The notes: generated by a model not told the origin, from the letters alone. Shown: positions 19,331-30,669, numbered from the stretch's first letter. The stretch is DNA of 47,955 nucleotides from Pseudomonadota bacterium (GCA_003576765.1 QEVP01000017.1:1-47955); one strand, 5' to 3'. Numbers and translations: made by a program.

Positions 19331-19819
19331 TCACCGATACGGCGCGTCGAGCGCCATGTTCTTGGCGATCTCGCGCTCCCAGCGGTCGCCGTTGGCGAGC
19401 AGCCTGGCCTTGTCATAGTAGAGTTCCTCGCGCGTCTCGGCGGCGAACTCGAAATTCGGCCCTTCGACGATGGCATCGACCGGGCACGCCTCCTGGCAGA
19501 AGCCGCAATAGATGCACTTCACCATGTCGATGTCGTAGCGCACGGTGCGGCGCGTGCCGTCGTTGCGGCGCGGGCCGGCCTCGATGGTGATGGCCTGCGC
19601 CGGGCAGATCGCCTCGCACAGCTTGCAGGCGATGCAGCGTTCCTCGCCGTTGGGATAGCGGCGCAACGCATGCTCGCCGCGGAAGCGCGGAGAGATCGGC
19701 CCCTTCTCAAAGGGATAATTGAGCGTCGGCTTGGGCTTGAAGAAGTAACGCATGGTGACGACGAACGCCTCCACGAACTCCTTCAGCAACAGCGACTTCG
19801 ATGCGGCTGCGATACTCAT
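19331..19819 (-). CDS. nuoI: NADH-quinone oxidoreductase subunit I (2x 4Fe-4S)
   Basis: NuoI carries clusters N6a and N6b, which pass electrons towards the quinone site. The 162-residue protein has an amphipathic N-terminal segment ([18 protein letters not shown]) and two ferredoxin motifs, [15 protein letters not shown] and [15 protein letters not shown], each with the full CxxCxxCxxxCP spacing. GAGG precedes the ATG. It lies seven bases after nuoH. Confidence 0.97.
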   Translation of the reverse strand: MSIAAASKSLLLKEFVEAFVVTMRYFFKPKPTLNYPFEKGPISPRFRGEHALRRYPNGEERCIACKLCEAICPAQAITIEAGPRRNDGTRRTVRYDIDMVKCIYCGFCQEACPVDAIVEGPNFEFAAETREELYYDKARLLANGDRWEREIAKNMALDAPYR

Positions 19820-19826
19820 GGGAGCC

Positions 19827-20858
19827 TCATGCCGGGGCCAGCCCGGTGAAATGCAGAACGGCGGCGACGATCACCACCATCGCCAGCGACAGCGGCAGAA
19901 ACACCTTCCAACCAAGCCGCATGAGCTGGTCGTAGCGGTAGCGCGGCACGATGGCCTTGGCCATCGCGATCAGGAAAAAGAAGAACAGCGCCTTGAGCGA
20001 GAACCACACCACGCCCGGCACCCAGGTGAACGGCGCAAACGGGATCGGCGACAGCCAGCCGCCCATGAACAGAATGGTCGCCATCGCGCACATGGTGGCG
20101 ATCGCGACATACTCCCCAAGCATGAACAGCATATAGGGCGTCGAGCCGTATTCGACCATGAAGCCGGCGACCAGTTCGGACTCCGCCTCCACCAGGTCGA
20201 ACGGCGGCCGGTTGGTTTCCGCCAGCGCCGAGACGTAGAAGATCACAAACATCGGAAACAGCGGCAGCCAGTACCAGCCGAACAGGCCGAGCGAGGTGTC
20301 CTGCGCCTGCACGATTGCCGTGAGGTTGAGCGAACCGGCGCACATCAGCACGGTGATGACGACGAAGCCGATGGAGACCTCGTAGGACACCATCTGCGCC
20401 GCCGAGCGCAGCGCCGACAGGAACGGGTACTTCGAGTTCGACGACCAGCCCGCCATGATGATGCCGTAGATCGACAGCGACGAGATGGCGAGCACGAACA
20501 GGATACCGACATTGATGTCGGCGATCACCCAGTTGAGATTGACGGGGATCACCGCCCAGGCCGCCAGCGCCAGCACGCAGGTGACCAGCGGCGCCAGCAG
20601 GAACACGCCCTTGTTGGCGCCGGCCGGTATGATCGGCTCCTTGAACACGAACTTCAGAAGATCGGCGAACGACTGGAACAGGCCCCACGGCCCGACCACG
20701 TTGGGGCCGCGGCGGATCTGCACCGCCGCCCAGATTTTCCGGTCGGCCAGCAGGATGTAGGCGATGGCGATCAGCAGCACCACGAGCAGCAACAGGCTCT
20801 GCGCCACCATCACGATCAGCGGCCACAAGTAAGCGGTCCAGAATTCGGCGAACGTCAT
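19827..20858 (-). CDS. nuoH: NADH-quinone oxidoreductase subunit H
   Basis: NuoH forms the quinone-binding chamber and links the peripheral and membrane arms. The 343-residue protein contains [40 protein letters not shown] (the signature acidic loop) and [11 protein letters not shown]. The start at ATG 20858 ([10 protein letters not shown]) follows GGAGTAGAGAGC; a longer frame starts inside nuoG. Five bases separate it from nuoG. Confidence 0.97.
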   Translation of the reverse strand: MTFAEFWTAYLWPLIVMVAQSLLLLVVLLIAIAYILLADRKIWAAVQIRRGPNVVGPWGLFQSFADLLKFVFKEPIIPAGANKGVFLLAPLVTCVLALAAWAVIPVNLNWVIADINVGILFVLAISSLSIYGIIMAGWSSNSKYPFLSALRSAAQMVSYEVSIGFVVITVLMCAGSLNLTAIVQAQDTSLGLFGWYWLPLFPMFVIFYVSALAETNRPPFDLVEAESELVAGFMVEYGSTPYMLFMLGEYVAIATMCAMATILFMGGWLSPIPFAPFTWVPGVVWFSLKALFFFFLIAMAKAIVPRYRYDQLMRLGWKVFLPLSLAMVVIVAAVLHFTGLAPA

Positions 20859-20863
20859 GCTCT

Positions 20864-22936
20864 CTACTCCGCCGCCGCCAGCACCCGCCCGGAGGCGAGC
20901 CGCGAGCACTCCGCCATCACGGCGGAGGCGCGCGCGATCGGGTTGGTGAGGTAGTAATCGGTGATGGCCGGCGCGACCGGCGCCTTGTCGACGGCGCCGC
21001 CACGGCCGGCAAGGGCCGCCACCGCGCCCGGCTCGGCCGGCGCGATCTGATCGAGCCGCATCAGGTGCGGCACGCCCTTGAACAGCGCCTGCCGCAGCGC
21101 GCCGAGCGAGTCATACGGCAGCCGGTGGCCCAGCACATCGGACAGTGCGCGCAAGATCGCCCAGTCCTCGCGGGCGTCGCCCGGCGGGAAGCCCGCGCGG
21201 TTCGCCATCTGCACCCGGCCTTCGAGGTTGACGTAAAGCCCGACCTTCTCGGTATAGGCCGCGCCCGGCAGGATCACGTCGGCGCGGTGCGCGCCACGGT
21301 CGCCATGGGTGCCGATGTAGACGACGAAGCCGCCCGGCGCGACCTCCACCTCGTCGGCACCGAGCAGAAACAGCACATCGGTGCCGCCGGCGGCCATCTG
21401 CGCGGCATCGAGACCGCCCTCGCCCGGCACAAAGCCGATGTCGAGTGCGCCGACCCGCGAGGCACTGTCGTGCACCACGCCAAAGCCGTTCCAGCCGTCC
21501 TTTACCGCGCCGACGGCCTGCGCAAGTTTTGCAGCGAGCGACAGGATCGCGGCACCGTCGGCCCGCGAGGTCGCGGCCGCGCCGACCAGCACGATCGGCT
21601 TCTCGGCGTTCTTGAGCACATCGGCAAACGAGTGCCGGCCATCGGCAAGCTCTGCCAGCGTGTCCGGCCCGGCGCCGAGATAGTCGTAGTCGAAAGTCAA
21701 ATCGCAGCGCTCGCCGATCACGCCGACCTTGAGCGCATTGGTGCGCCAGCGCTTGCGGATGCGCGCGTTGAGCAGCGTCGCCTCCCAGCGCGGGTTGGAG
21801 CCAACGATCAACAGCGCATCCGCCTGCTCGATGCCGGCGATGGTCGGGTTGAACACGTAACTCGCCCGGCCAAGGCTGGGATCGAACGCCGCCCCGCCCT
21901 GCACGGCAAAATTGCGCGAGCCGAGCCGCGTCAGCAGATCCTTGAGCGCGAACATCTCCTCGACCGCGGCGAGATCGCCGGCGATCGCGCCGATGCGCTT
22001 CGCATCCGCCTGCCTCACCCGCGCGGCGATGGCGGCGAACGCCTCCTGCCACGAGGCCGGGCGCAGCTTGCCGTTGTCGCGCACATACGGCCGGTCGAGC
22101 CGCTGCGTGCGGAGCCCATCGACGATGTGGCGGGTCTTGTCGGAAATCCACTCCTCATTGATCGCCTCGTTGAGGCGCGGCAGGATGCGCATCACCTCGC
22201 GACCACGGGTATCGACGCGGATCGCCGAGCCGACGCCGTCCATCACGTCGATCGATTGCGTCTTGCCCAGTTCCCACGGCCGCGCCGCGAAAGCATAAGG
22301 CTTCGAGGTCAGCGCGCCGACGGGGCAGATATCGACGAGGTTGCCCTGCATCTCCGAGGTCAGCGCGCTTTCGAGGTAGGTGGTGATCTCCATGTCCTCG
22401 CCGCGGCCGATGGCGCCCATCTCCGGCGCGCCGGCGACTTCGGCGGCAAAGCGGATGCAGCGCGTGCACTGGATGCAGCGGGTCATGATGGTCTTGACCA
22501 GCGCGCCGAGATACTTGTTCTCCACCGCACGCTTGTTCTCGATGAAGCGCCCGGTATCGACGCCGTAGCCCATCGCCTGGTCCTGCAGGTCGCATTCGCC
22601 GCCCTGATCGCAGATCGGGCAATCGAGCGGGTGGTTGATGAGCAAAAACTCCATCACCCCTTCGCGCGCCTTCTTGACCATCGGCGAGCGGGTCGAAACC
22701 TCCGGCGGTTCGCCGTTGGGGCCGGGACGGCAATCCTTGACACCCCAGGCGCAGCTCGCCACCGGCTTCGGGCCGCCTTTCAGTTCGACGAGGCACATGC
22801 GGCAGTTGCCGGCGATCGACAGCCGCTCGTGGAAGCAGAAGCGCGGAATCTCGGCGCCCGCCGCCTCGCACGCCTGCAACAGCGTGTACTCGGGCGGAAC
22901 GTCGATGTCCTTACCGTCGATGATGATCCTGGTCAT
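20864..22936 (-). CDS. nuoG: NADH-quinone oxidoreductase subunit G
   Basis: NuoG is the 75-kDa subunit carrying a 2Fe-2S cluster and 4Fe-4S clusters in the peripheral arm. The 690-residue protein has [18 protein letters not shown] (2Fe-2S), [17 protein letters not shown] (His/Cys-ligated 4Fe-4S), [10 protein letters not shown] with a later CPVGAL (4Fe-4S), then a molybdopterin-oxidoreductase-like domain without the molybdenum site. The extra N7 cluster motif of E. coli NuoG is not seen. ATG 22936 has GGAG upstream, and the nuoF stop lies four bases before it. Confidence 0.97.
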   Translation of the reverse strand: MTRIIIDGKDIDVPPEYTLLQACEAAGAEIPRFCFHERLSIAGNCRMCLVELKGGPKPVASCAWGVKDCRPGPNGEPPEVSTRSPMVKKAREGVMEFLLINHPLDCPICDQGGECDLQDQAMGYGVDTGRFIENKRAVENKYLGALVKTIMTRCIQCTRCIRFAAEVAGAPEMGAIGRGEDMEITTYLESALTSEMQGNLVDICPVGALTSKPYAFAARPWELGKTQSIDVMDGVGSAIRVDTRGREVMRILPRLNEAINEEWISDKTRHIVDGLRTQRLDRPYVRDNGKLRPASWQEAFAAIAARVRQADAKRIGAIAGDLAAVEEMFALKDLLTRLGSRNFAVQGGAAFDPSLGRASYVFNPTIAGIEQADALLIVGSNPRWEATLLNARIRKRWRTNALKVGVIGERCDLTFDYDYLGAGPDTLAELADGRHSFADVLKNAEKPIVLVGAAATSRADGAAILSLAAKLAQAVGAVKDGWNGFGVVHDSASRVGALDIGFVPGEGGLDAAQMAAGGTDVLFLLGADEVEVAPGGFVVYIGTHGDRGAHRADVILPGAAYTEKVGLYVNLEGRVQMANRAGFPPGDAREDWAILRALSDVLGHRLPYDSLGALRQALFKGVPHLMRLDQIAPAEPGAVAALAGRGGAVDKAPVAPAITDYYLTNPIARASAVMAECSRLASGRVLAAAE

Positions 22937-22940
22937 GACG

Positions 22941-24263
22941 CTACTCCGCCGCCTGCGCCACGGGGTCGAGGATGCCGACATCGTCGATGTTGGCGTTGCG
23001 CGAAAACTCGTCGATGCGGCGCTCGATCTCGTGCCGGAAATGCCGGATCAGGCCCTGCACCGGCCAGGCCGCCGCGTCGCCCAGCGCGCAGATGGTGTGG
23101 CCCTCGACCCGTGTCGTGACGTCGAGCAGCATGTCGATCTCGCGCTTGTGGGCGCGGCCGTCGGCCATCCGGGTCAGCACCCGCCACATCCAGCCGGTGC
23201 CCTCGCGGCACGGTGTGCACTGGCCGCAGCTTTCGTGCTTGTAGAAGTACGAGATGCGGGCGATGGCGCGCACGATGTCGGTGGACTTGTCCATTACGAT
23301 CACGGCAGCGGTGCCGAGGCCGGACTTCAGGCCGCGCAGGGTGTCGAAATCCATATAGGCGTCGGCGATCTCGTGGGCCGGCACCAGCGGCACCGACGAG
23401 CCGCCGGGAATCACCGCCAGCAGATTGTCCCAGCCGCCGCGAATGCCGCCGCAATGCGTTTCGACCAGCTCGCGGAAGGTGATGCCCATCGCCTCTTCGA
23501 CATTGCAGGGCCGCTCGACATGGCCGGAGATGCAAAACAGCTTTGTCCCGACATTGTTGGGGCGACCGATGCCGGCGAACCACGCGGCACCCCGGCGCAG
23601 AATGTCAGGCGCCACCGCAATCGACTCGACGTTGTTCACCGTGGTCGGGCAACCGTAGAGGCCGACATTGGCCGGGAACGGCGGCTTGAGCCGGGGCTGG
23701 CCCTTCTTGCCCTCGAGGCTTTCCAGGAGCGCGGTTTCCTCGCCGCAGATATAGGCGCCGGCGCCGTGATGGACGTAGAGGTCGAACGGCCAGCCGTGGA
23801 CGTTGTCCTTGCCGATCAGCTTTGCCTCGTAGGCCTGATCGATCGCCGCCTGCAGATGCTCGCGCTCGCGGATGAACTCGCCGCGCACATAGATGTAGGC
23901 GGCTTGCGCGCCCATCGCGAAGCTCGCGAGCAGGCAGCCCTCGACGAGAAGATGCGGATCGTGCCGCATGATCTCGCGGTCCTTGCAGGTGCCTGGCTCG
24001 GATTCGTCGGCGTTGACGACGAGGTAGGACGGCCGGCCGTCGGTCGATTCCTTGGGCATGAACGACCATTTCAGGCCGGTCGGGAAGCCGGCGCCGCCGC
24101 GCCCGCGCAGGCCCGACGCCTTCATCTCGCCGACGATCCAGTCGCGGCCCTTGTCGATGATGGCCTTGGTGCCGTCCCAGGCGCCGCGCCGACGCGCGCC
24201 GGCGAGGCCCCAGTCCTCGTAACCGTACAGATTCTTGAAGATGCGATCCCTGTCGTCGAGCAT
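22941..24263 (-). CDS. nuoF: NADH-quinone oxidoreductase subunit F
   Basis: NuoF binds NADH and FMN and holds cluster N3. The 440-residue protein contains [20 protein letters not shown] (FMN/NADH site), [20 protein letters not shown], and the 4Fe-4S ligands in [15 protein letters not shown] with a later Cys in [16 protein letters not shown] 24263 shares one base with the nuoE stop (TGATG). Confidence 0.97.
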   Translation of the reverse strand: MLDDRDRIFKNLYGYEDWGLAGARRRGAWDGTKAIIDKGRDWIVGEMKASGLRGRGGAGFPTGLKWSFMPKESTDGRPSYLVVNADESEPGTCKDREIMRHDPHLLVEGCLLASFAMGAQAAYIYVRGEFIREREHLQAAIDQAYEAKLIGKDNVHGWPFDLYVHHGAGAYICGEETALLESLEGKKGQPRLKPPFPANVGLYGCPTTVNNVESIAVAPDILRRGAAWFAGIGRPNNVGTKLFCISGHVERPCNVEEAMGITFRELVETHCGGIRGGWDNLLAVIPGGSSVPLVPAHEIADAYMDFDTLRGLKSGLGTAAVIVMDKSTDIVRAIARISYFYKHESCGQCTPCREGTGWMWRVLTRMADGRAHKREIDMLLDVTTRVEGHTICALGDAAAWPVQGLIRHFRHEIERRIDEFSRNANIDDVGILDPVAQAAE

Positions 24264-25012
24264 CACGCACCGCCCTTCCTGGTCGCGTCGTCCGCCGGCG
24301 GCTTTGGCGAGGGGCGCTCGGTCGTATTCGCCGCCTCGCCCGGCTTCTTCGCCTCGGCATCGGCCAGCACCGGCTCCTTCACCGCATGCGGCACGCCTTC
24401 GCCGCGATAATCCATCAGCGTGGTGGGGCCGCCGAGCGGCGCGGAGAAATGCCGGCCATTCTGCGGGCCGGGCTTGGGCGGATTGCCGCTGGCAAAGCCG
24501 TCCAGCACTTTCTCGAAGCTCTCGACGGTCAAGTCTTCGTAGGTGTCCTTCCAGATCATCACCATCGGCGCGTTGACGCAGGCGCCCTGGCATTCGACCT
24601 CCTCCCAGGAGAAGTCGCCATCGGCGGACAGCGCGAACTGGTCGTGGTGGATGCGATGCTGGCACACCTCGATCAGATCGCCGGCGCCGCGCAGCCGGCA
24701 CGGCGTGGTGCCGCACACCTGCACGTGCGCCTTCTTCCCGACGGGAGAGAGCTGGAACTGGGTATAGAAGGTCGCAACCTCCAGCGCGCGGATATAGGGC
24801 ATGCCGAGCATGTCGGCGACGTACCGGATCGCCGCTTCCGTCAGCCAGCCGCCCTCCTGCTCCTGCGCGCGCCACAACAGCGGGATCACCGCCGACTGCT
24901 GGCGGCCGGACGGATAACGCTCGATCACCATATTCGCCCAGGCGAGATTGTCCGCGCTGAACGCAAAACTCGCGGGCTGCACTTCTTTCGGTGCCAGACG
25001 GCGGACGGCCAT
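24263..25012 (-). CDS. nuoE: NADH-quinone oxidoreductase subunit E
   Basis: NuoE carries the off-path 2Fe-2S cluster N1a beside the flavin. The 249-residue protein has a thioredoxin-like domain with ligands [11 protein letters not shown] and [11 protein letters not shown]. It then has an extra C-terminal part of about 80 residues rich in Pro, Lys, Ala and Glu ([20 protein letters not shown] and on to [13 protein letters not shown]). E. coli NuoE lacks this tail, but long tails are common in alphaproteobacteria. In this window the gene follows an FkbM methyltransferase gene and not nuoD directly, with a ten-base gap. Confidence 0.97.
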   Translation of the reverse strand: MAVRRLAPKEVQPASFAFSADNLAWANMVIERYPSGRQQSAVIPLLWRAQEQEGGWLTEAAIRYVADMLGMPYIRALEVATFYTQFQLSPVGKKAHVQVCGTTPCRLRGAGDLIEVCQHRIHHDQFALSADGDFSWEEVECQGACVNAPMVMIWKDTYEDLTVESFEKVLDGFASGNPPKPGPQNGRHFSAPLGGPTTLMDYRGEGVPHAVKEPVLADAEAKKPGEAANTTERPSPKPPADDATRKGGA

Positions 25013-25022
25013 GGTCAGTCTC

Positions 25023-25982
25023 TCATTGCGCGCGCAGTGCAGGCGAAGCGTTCAGGCGCTCGATGAAATCGAGCCAGAACGGGCTTGCGGTGGCGAAGAC
25101 GTTGTAGCCGATGCGCGCATTCTTGATGCGATCGAGCGGCGTCACGTCGGTCAACCTCTCGAAGCGGCGGGCGACCGGATCGAATACGACGAGTTCCAGC
25201 GCGGTCTCATTGAGGACGAACCGCGACACCGTGTGATTGCGGTCGCTGCCATGGTCCTCGCAGACCGCAATGGAATCACCGGCGAGCAGCCGTGCCGCCC
25301 CCTTGAGCGCCTCGATCTCGACGCCTTCAACATCGAGCTTGATGACGTATTTGCCGTCGGCGGCGATGATCCCGTCATCGACCAGGTTGTCGACCGCGAT
25401 CACCGGCACCTCCTCGCCGCTCGTGGACGGATCGCCAACGATGCTCATTCCCTCGTGCTTGAAGCCCGACAGGCGCGCCGTGCCACGTTCCGCACCGATC
25501 GCCGCGCGGATGGTGCGAAAGCGATTGCCGTTCGCCGCCGCACTCTTGGTCAACAACGCATAGTTCGCCGACGACGGCTCGATGGCGATCGAGGGACGGG
25601 AGCCGAACGCGGCGCTCGACACCAGCACCGAGAAGAAGCCGAAATTGGCGCCGCAATCGATCAGCGTATAATCGACGTCGCGAGCGGCCCTCAGCAGCAG
25701 CTCAAGCTCCTCCTCGTAGCGGAACGAGCGATCGAGCATCTTGCTCCAATAGCCGTCGCCATAAGGAAAGATGAAAGTCGCGTCCGGCCCGAGCTTCATC
25801 GCGACCTCACGCGAGGGCAGCGCCCACCGCAGCAGGTTGCAGCCCCAGCGATAGCCGTGGTGGGAAAAGCGCGAGGAAATCTTCGCGCCGCCGATCAGCA
25901 ACAGCACCGCAAAGCGCTCCCAGGCGTTCACCCCCTCGAGTGCGCCGGTCGAGCGGTCAAAGCGGATCGGCTGTGCGTTCAT
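25023..25982 (-). CDS. FkbM family methyltransferase inside the nuo operon
   Basis: The 319-residue protein has an SAM-dependent methyltransferase core of the FkbM type: [20 protein letters not shown] (motif I, the SAM-binding acid and Gly-rich loop), [18 protein letters not shown] (motif II acidic residue), and the FkbM hallmark [23 protein letters not shown] 25982 overlaps the nuoD stop (ATGA) and has GAGGTGG upstream, so it is translationally coupled to nuoD; nuoE follows ten bases later. FkbM enzymes usually O-methylate sugars, lipids or secondary metabolites. The substrate here is unknown. A role in complex I assembly or modification is possible from position alone; chance insertion is the alternative. 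Confidence 0.85.
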   Translation of the reverse strand: MNAQPIRFDRSTGALEGVNAWERFAVLLLIGGAKISSRFSHHGYRWGCNLLRWALPSREVAMKLGPDATFIFPYGDGYWSKMLDRSFRYEEELELLLRAARDVDYTLIDCGANFGFFSVLVSSAAFGSRPSIAIEPSSANYALLTKSAAANGNRFRTIRAAIGAERGTARLSGFKHEGMSIVGDPSTSGEEVPVIAVDNLVDDGIIAADGKYVIKLDVEGVEIEALKGAARLLAGDSIAVCEDHGSDRNHTVSRFVLNETALELVVFDPVARRFERLTDVTPLDRIKNARIGYNVFATASPFWLDFIERLNASPALRAQ

Positions 25983-27169
25983 CTGTCCACCTCGCCGAAC
26001 ACGATGTCGAGTGAGCCGAGAATGGCGGACACGTCGGCCAGCAGGTGACCCTTGCAGAGAAAATCCATCGCCTGCAGGTGAGCGAAGCCCGGCGCGCGGA
26101 TCTTGCACTTGTAGGGCTTGTTGGTGCCGTCGGCGACGAGATAGACGCCGAACTCGCCCTTGGGCGCTTCGACCGCCGCATAGACTTCGCCGGGCGGCAC
26201 ATGCACGCCTTCGGTATAAAGTTTGAAGTGGTGGATCAGCGACTCCATCGAGCGCTTCATGTCGCCACGGCGCGGCGGCGACACCTTGTTGTCGGCAACC
26301 ACCACCGGCCCCTGCCCGTCGCTGGCGCGCAACTTGGCGATGCACTGCTTCATGATGCGGGTCGATTGGCGCATCTCCTCGACGCGGATGCAGTAGCGGT
26401 CGTAGCAGTCGCCGTTCTTGCCGACGGGAATGTCGAACTCCATCTCGTCGTAGCACTCGTAGGGCTGCGCCTTGCGCAGGTCCCATGCCGCGCCCGAGCC
26501 GCGCACCATCACCCCGGAAAAGCCCCAGGCCCACGCATCGTCCAGCGTCACCACACCGATATCGACGTTGCGCTGCTTGAAGATGCGGTTCTCGGTCAGC
26601 AGCACCTCAAGGTCGTCGAGCTTCTCGGGGAAAGCGTCGCACCAGGCATCGATGTCGTCGATCAGCTTGGGCGGCAGGTCCTGATGCACGCCGCCGATGC
26701 GGAAATAGGCGGCATGCATGCGCGAGCCCGAAGCGCGCTCGTAGAACACCATCAGCTTCTCGCGCTCCTCGAACCCCCACAGCGGCGGGGTGAGCGCGCC
26801 GACGTCGAGCGCCTGCGTGGTAATGTTGAGCAGATGCGACAGGATGCGGCCGATCTCGCAATAGAGCACGCGGATCAGTTGCCCGCGACGCGGCACCTCG
26901 ATGCCGAGCAGCTTTTCGGCGGCGAGGCAGAAGGCGTGCTCCTGGTTCATCGGCGCGACGTAATCGAGCCGGTCGAAATAAGGGATCGCCTGCAGATAGG
27001 TCTTGTGCTCGATCAGCTTCTCGGTACCGCGATGCAGCAGTCCGATATGCGGATCGACGCGCTCGACCACCTCGCCGTCGAGTTCGAGCACGAGACGCAG
27101 GACGCCGTGCGCCGCCGGATGCTGCGGCCCGAAATTGATGGTGAAGTTGCGCAGGCTGTGTTCGGTCAT
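25979..27169 (-). CDS. nuoD: NADH-quinone oxidoreductase subunit D
   Basis: NuoD is the 49-kDa subunit that forms the quinone-reduction site with NuoB. The 396-residue protein contains [16 protein letters not shown] (the quinone-site His region), [29 protein letters not shown] and a C-terminal [12 protein letters not shown]. It is a separate gene from nuoC, unlike the fused nuoCD of E. coli. The stop overlaps the FkbM gene start. Confidence 0.97.
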   Translation of the reverse strand: MTEHSLRNFTINFGPQHPAAHGVLRLVLELDGEVVERVDPHIGLLHRGTEKLIEHKTYLQAIPYFDRLDYVAPMNQEHAFCLAAEKLLGIEVPRRGQLIRVLYCEIGRILSHLLNITTQALDVGALTPPLWGFEEREKLMVFYERASGSRMHAAYFRIGGVHQDLPPKLIDDIDAWCDAFPEKLDDLEVLLTENRIFKQRNVDIGVVTLDDAWAWGFSGVMVRGSGAAWDLRKAQPYECYDEMEFDIPVGKNGDCYDRYCIRVEEMRQSTRIMKQCIAKLRASDGQGPVVVADNKVSPPRRGDMKRSMESLIHHFKLYTEGVHVPPGEVYAAVEAPKGEFGVYLVADGTNKPYKCKIRAPGFAHLQAMDFLCKGHLLADVSAILGSLDIVFGEVDR

Positions 27170-27171
27170 GA

Positions 27172-27783
27172 TCAGACTTTCGGCCCCGCCTTCTCATCGC
27201 CCGGCAGCAGATAGTCGGCCCCCTCCCACGGCGAGAGGAAATCGAACTTGCGGAATTCCTGGTTGAGCTTGACCGGCTCGTAGAGCACACGCTTCTCCTC
27301 GTCGTCGTAGCGCACTTCGACGAAGCCGGTGAGCGGAAAGTCCTTGCGCAGCGGATGGCCCTCGAAGCCGTAGTCGGTCAGAAGCCGCCGCATGTCGGGG
27401 TGGCCGGTGAAGATCACGCCGTAGAGATCGTAAGCCTCGCGCTCGAACCAGTCGGCGCCGGGAAACACCTCGATCAGCGACGGCACCTGGGTGGTCTCGC
27501 CCGCTGCCGCGCGCAGCCGGATGCGCATGTTCTTTGTGGGCGACAGGAAATGGTAGATCACCTCGAAGCGCTCGGCCCGCCCCGGATAATCGACCGCGGT
27601 AATGTCGATGATATTGACGAAACGGCAGCGCGGATCGTCGCGCAGGAAGCGGGCGACCTCGACCAGACGCGGCGTCGCGACCGTGACGGTCAACTGATTG
27701 AAGGCGACGACGTGGCCGGCCGCTGCGCCGGGCAGCGCCTCGACGATCGTTCGGCCAAGGGCGTCGAGCTTGGTGTCGTCCAT
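27172..27783 (-). CDS. nuoC: NADH-quinone oxidoreductase subunit C
   Basis: NuoC is the 30-kDa peripheral-arm subunit. The 203-residue protein has [39 protein letters not shown] (the family signature) and [23 protein letters not shown] 27783 has GAAGG upstream. The gap to the nuoB stop is 147 bases, the widest in the operon apart from the leader. nuoD starts two bases after the stop. Confidence 0.97.
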   Translation of the reverse strand: MDDTKLDALGRTIVEALPGAAAGHVVAFNQLTVTVATPRLVEVARFLRDDPRCRFVNIIDITAVDYPGRAERFEVIYHFLSPTKNMRIRLRAAAGETTQVPSLIEVFPGADWFEREAYDLYGVIFTGHPDMRRLLTDYGFEGHPLRKDFPLTGFVEVRYDDEEKRVLYEPVKLNQEFRKFDFLSPWEGADYLLPGDEKAGPKV

Positions 27784-27930
27784 GCGGAAGCCTTCGCGTT
27801 CAAATCCCCGGTTCAATCGCCGCACACGCGGCTCATGGTCGAAAACGGTGGCCGGTCGCGCCGGTGCCGTTCTACCCTGTCCAGAAGCATCCCCGCAGCG
27901 GATCGGTCCCCGTTCCGCCCCACCTGTTTC

Positions 27931-28530
27931 TTAACGTTCGATCGTGCCAACCCGCCGGATTTTCTTCTGCAGCAGCATCACGCCGTACAGCAGCGCCTCC
28001 GCCGTGGGCGGGCAGCCCGGCACATAGATATCGACCGGCACAACGCGGTCGCAGCCCCGCACGACGGAATAGGAATAATGATAGTAGCCGCCGCCGTTGG
28101 CGCATGACCCCATCGAGATCACATAGCGCGGCTCCGGCATCTGGTCGTAGACCTTGCGCAGCGCCGGCGCCATCTTGTTGGTCAGCGTGCCGGCGACGAT
28201 CATCACGTCGGACTGCCGCGGGCTCGCGCGTGGCGCGAAGCCGAACCGCTCGCAGTCGTAGCGCGGCATCGACATCTGCATCATTTCGACGGCACAGCAG
28301 GCCAGACCGAAGGTCATCCACATCAGCGAGCCGGTGCGCGCCCAGGTGATCAGGTCGTCGGTCGCGGTAACGAAAAAGCCCTTGTCGGCCAGTTCGTTGT
28401 TGACCTCGACGAACAGCCGGTCATCGGCTCCGACCGGACGCCCGGTGCGCGGGTCGAGAATGCCGGTGGCGGCCGGTGCCACGACCGGGCCGGACTGGGC
28501 CGCTTGCCTCGGTGCCGGGTTCAATCCCAT
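27931..28530 (-). CDS. nuoB: NADH-quinone oxidoreductase subunit B
   Basis: NuoB carries cluster N2, the last iron-sulphur cluster before quinone. The 199-residue protein has the four ligands in [10 protein letters not shown] (adjacent Cys pair), [15 protein letters not shown] and [14 protein letters not shown] Pro/Ala-rich N-terminal extension of about 35 residues precedes the conserved part. ATG 28530 overlaps the end of nuoA by ten bases. Confidence 0.97.
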   Translation of the reverse strand: MGLNPAPRQAAQSGPVVAPAATGILDPRTGRPVGADDRLFVEVNNELADKGFFVTATDDLITWARTGSLMWMTFGLACCAVEMMQMSMPRYDCERFGFAPRASPRQSDVMIVAGTLTNKMAPALRKVYDQMPEPRYVISMGSCANGGGYYHYSYSVVRGCDRVVPVDIYVPGCPPTAEALLYGVMLLQKKIRRVGTIER

Positions 28531-28886
28531 TCCAGAGCACCCTTCTTCCACTCGTAGGCGAAGCCGACGGTCAGCACCCCGAGGAACGCCATCATCGACC
28601 AGAAGCCGGCGCCGCCGAGGCTGCCGAAAGTGATCGCCCACGGAAACAGGAATGCCACCTCGAGGTCAAAAATAATGAACAGAATGGCGACCAGATAAAA
28701 CCGCACGTCGAACTTCATGCGGGCGTCGTCAAAGGCGTTGAATCCACATTCATACGCGGAGAGCTTTTCCGGATCGGGTTGCTGGTAGGCCACGACGAAC
28801 GGCGCGATCAAGAGCGCGAGACCGATGACGGAAGCGATCCCGACGAAGATCACGATGGGGAGATAGTCGCCCAAAATGCCGTTCAT
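28521..28886 (-). CDS. nuoA: NADH-quinone oxidoreductase subunit A
   Basis: NuoA is a three-helix membrane subunit at the quinone site. The 121-residue protein contains [20 protein letters not shown], the signature TMH1-2 loop with the conserved Cys, then [23 protein letters not shown] 28886 ([10 protein letters not shown]) has GGAGA seven bases upstream. It is the first gene of the operon. Confidence 0.97.
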   Translation of the reverse strand: MNGILGDYLPIVIFVGIASVIGLALLIAPFVVAYQQPDPEKLSAYECGFNAFDDARMKFDVRFYLVAILFIIFDLEVAFLFPWAITFGSLGGAGFWSMMAFLGVLTVGFAYEWKKGALEWD

Positions 28887-28948
28887 CGGCGATCTCCAAG
28901 CTGCGGCGACGGGCCGCAGATTCGCGTACCCTGGAATTATTCTGGACG

Positions 28949-28976
28949 CTCTAGCGCAGTGCAGCAGAGGTGGCAA
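28949..28976 (-). promoter_or_regulatory. Putative promoter of the nuo operon
   Basis: On the minus strand, TTGCCA (28971-28976) and CTAGAG (28949-28954) are separated by 16 bases, a fair match to alphaproteobacterial housekeeping promoters. The leader to nuoA would be about 55 bases. Fit by eye only. Confidence 0.45.
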
Positions 28977-29384
28977 GACAAGCCGTCGCCGTGGCCCACA
29001 TCCATGACGCGCCGGCCACGTCCCGCCCCTCTGAATATGGATTCGCCGTGGCCCAGGACCAGTCCCGACCGCCGCAAATATCGGCATCGGTTTGTGGCTT
29101 CAACGGCGACCGAACTCAAGGGCAGCGCAGTTAGCGCGGTCTGTCAGCGGCCTGTCAGAAGCGCTGCGTCACCGCCGCGGATCATTCGCACCGCTCCTGC
29201 AAGGACGGGCCGGCACGACCGGCGCGACGCTGCAAAGGGCGCAGGCATACGCAGACCGATTTCACCTTACCATTCAAAATAGCACGCCAAGCGATTGCAC
29301 TTCCTTACGAAAATGTAACGGTCCATTCAGTTCCCATTCATCGGAACACCGCTACCGTCGCGCCATCGACAAGGAGAGCAAATC
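28977..29384. other. Intergenic region between nuo promoter and RcnB-like gene
   Basis: Open frames here have no recognisable protein pattern. Apart from the nuo promoter at its left edge, and the AAGGAGAG ribosome binding site of the next gene, I see no clear element. Confidence 0.5.
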
Positions 29385-29738
29385 ATGACGCACCTGAAGC
29401 ACCTCGTCCTCGCCGCGATCGGCTTTTCGATGCTGGCCATTCCGGCCGCACAGGCGCAGCCGCGCCACGACGGCCCGCGCGCCGGCGTTCACCGCCACGT
29501 CGCGCCGCCACCGGCCGCGCACCGCCCGCATGTCCGGCCGGCGCCGTCCCACGCGCACCGCCGTTGGTCGAGCGGACAACGCTATAATGACTGGCGCCGT
29601 CACTCCGCCGTTAGCGACTACCATCGCTACGGCCTGCGCCGGCCCGGCCCCGGCCAGCGCTGGATCAAGGTCAACAACGACTATCTGCTCATTTCGACCG
29701 CCACCGGCCTCATCGCCAGCATCATGGCGGGCCGCTAA
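29385..29738 (+). CDS. RcnB-like periplasmic protein
   Basis: The 117-residue protein has a signal peptide (MTHLKHLVLAAIGFSMLAI, cut near AQAQ), then a His/Pro/Arg-rich region (HRHVAPPPAAHRPHVRPAPS) and a conserved end, WRRHSAVSDYHRYGLRRPGP followed by WIKVNNDYLLISTATGLIAS. That end is the RcnB motif of proteins related to E. coli RcnB, which affects nickel/cobalt homeostasis. Many rhizobial paralogues have no proven metal role. AAGGAGAG lies before the ATG. Confidence 0.82.
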   Translation: MTHLKHLVLAAIGFSMLAIPAAQAQPRHDGPRAGVHRHVAPPPAAHRPHVRPAPSHAHRRWSSGQRYNDWRRHSAVSDYHRYGLRRPGPGQRWIKVNNDYLLISTATGLIASIMAGR

Positions 29739-29771
29739 CGTCAGCCCGGCTTTTCAAGAAGTCCGACAGGA

Positions 29772-29804
29772 AGGCGGTTGCGATTGCAGCCGCCTTCTCT
29801 GTTT
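29772..29804 (+). terminator. Hairpin after the RcnB-like gene
   Basis: AGGCGGTTGC and GCAGCCGCCT can pair around a GATT loop, followed by the moderately T-rich TCTCTGTTT. The T tract is weak. Confidence 0.5.
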
Positions 29805-29976
29805 GGAGAGCGGCTCGCCGATGATTTCGTCGGTCATGCGGATTTGCGCTGCTGGCGATGGACCGAGCCATCAGCCTGCAGGATAAACAAGCATCAAGGC
29901 CCAAGGTGGCCGGCTTGCCTTGGACAAACGCATCTGTGTCGATTGGGGTAAGTCTGGGCTAAGTCATTGCAATGAC

Positions 29977-30053
<77 letters not shown>

Positions 30054-30083
30054 AAGGCGAAGAGCCCGCAAGTGAGGCCCGGA

Positions 30084-30110
30084 CTTATAGGCGCCGCCGG
30101 TCCAAGTCAA
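30084..30110 (-). promoter_or_regulatory. Putative tRNA-Asp promoter
   Basis: On the minus strand TTGACT (30105-30110) is followed after 15 bases by TATAAG (30084-30089), about 30 bases before the mature tRNA. The spacing is slightly short. Confidence 0.5.
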
Positions 30111-30324
30111 GGACTGCCCAAGGAGCGCCCAAGAGCCGCTCAAGGAACGTCCCAGGACCGCAGATGGAACGCGGCTAATTCCCCCGCCGACGCCACTTCT
30201 GCACACCACAATGCGAAAAATGCGCTGTTTACAGGCAAAACGGCGTAGGCAGGCGACCGGCGAATCATTTAAGCCCTGATATGCCTTTAGTTCTGCAGTA
30301 ACGACCCCACGAGGAGGGCCAATC

Positions 30325-30645
30325 ATGGCAAAAGCAGCAGCGAAGAAAGCGACCAAATCGGCGACCCCGGCGACCGTAACGCTCAAGCATCTGGCAGCGG
30401 CGCTGGCGGAGGAACACGAACTCTCCAAGAAGCAGACCGAAGCCATTCTCGGCGATATGGTGGCCCGCATCACCAAGCACCTGAAGAAGGGCGACCGCAT
30501 CCGCATCGTCGGCCTCGGCATCCTGCAGGTGCGCAAGCGCGCCGCCCGCATGGGCCGCAACCCCGCGACCGGCGAGCAGATCCACATCAAGGCCAGCAAG
30601 AAGGTCGCCTTCCGCGCCGCCAAGGAGCTCAAGGAAGCGGTCTGA
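30325..30645 (+). CDS. HU-family DNA-binding protein
   Basis: HU is a nucleoid protein that bends DNA. The 106-residue product has a Lys/Ala-rich N-terminal extension (MAKAAAKKATKSATPATVTL), the helical dimerisation part (LAEEHELSKKQTEAILGDMV), and the beta-arm region GDRIRIVGLGILQVRKRAAR followed by MGRNPATGEQIHIKASKKVA, with the conserved GRNP turn that intercalates into DNA. GAGGAGG lies nine bases before the start. An intrinsic terminator follows. Confidence 0.93.
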   Translation: MAKAAAKKATKSATPATVTLKHLAAALAEEHELSKKQTEAILGDMVARITKHLKKGDRIRIVGLGILQVRKRAARMGRNPATGEQIHIKASKKVAFRAAKELKEAV

Positions 30646-30669
30646 CGTCCGGCCTCGGACGACGCTGAC

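Noticed and set aside
29092..29388. 98-codon plus-strand frame before the RcnB-like gene
   Set aside because: No ribosome binding site and no recognisable composition; it overlaps the next gene's leader.
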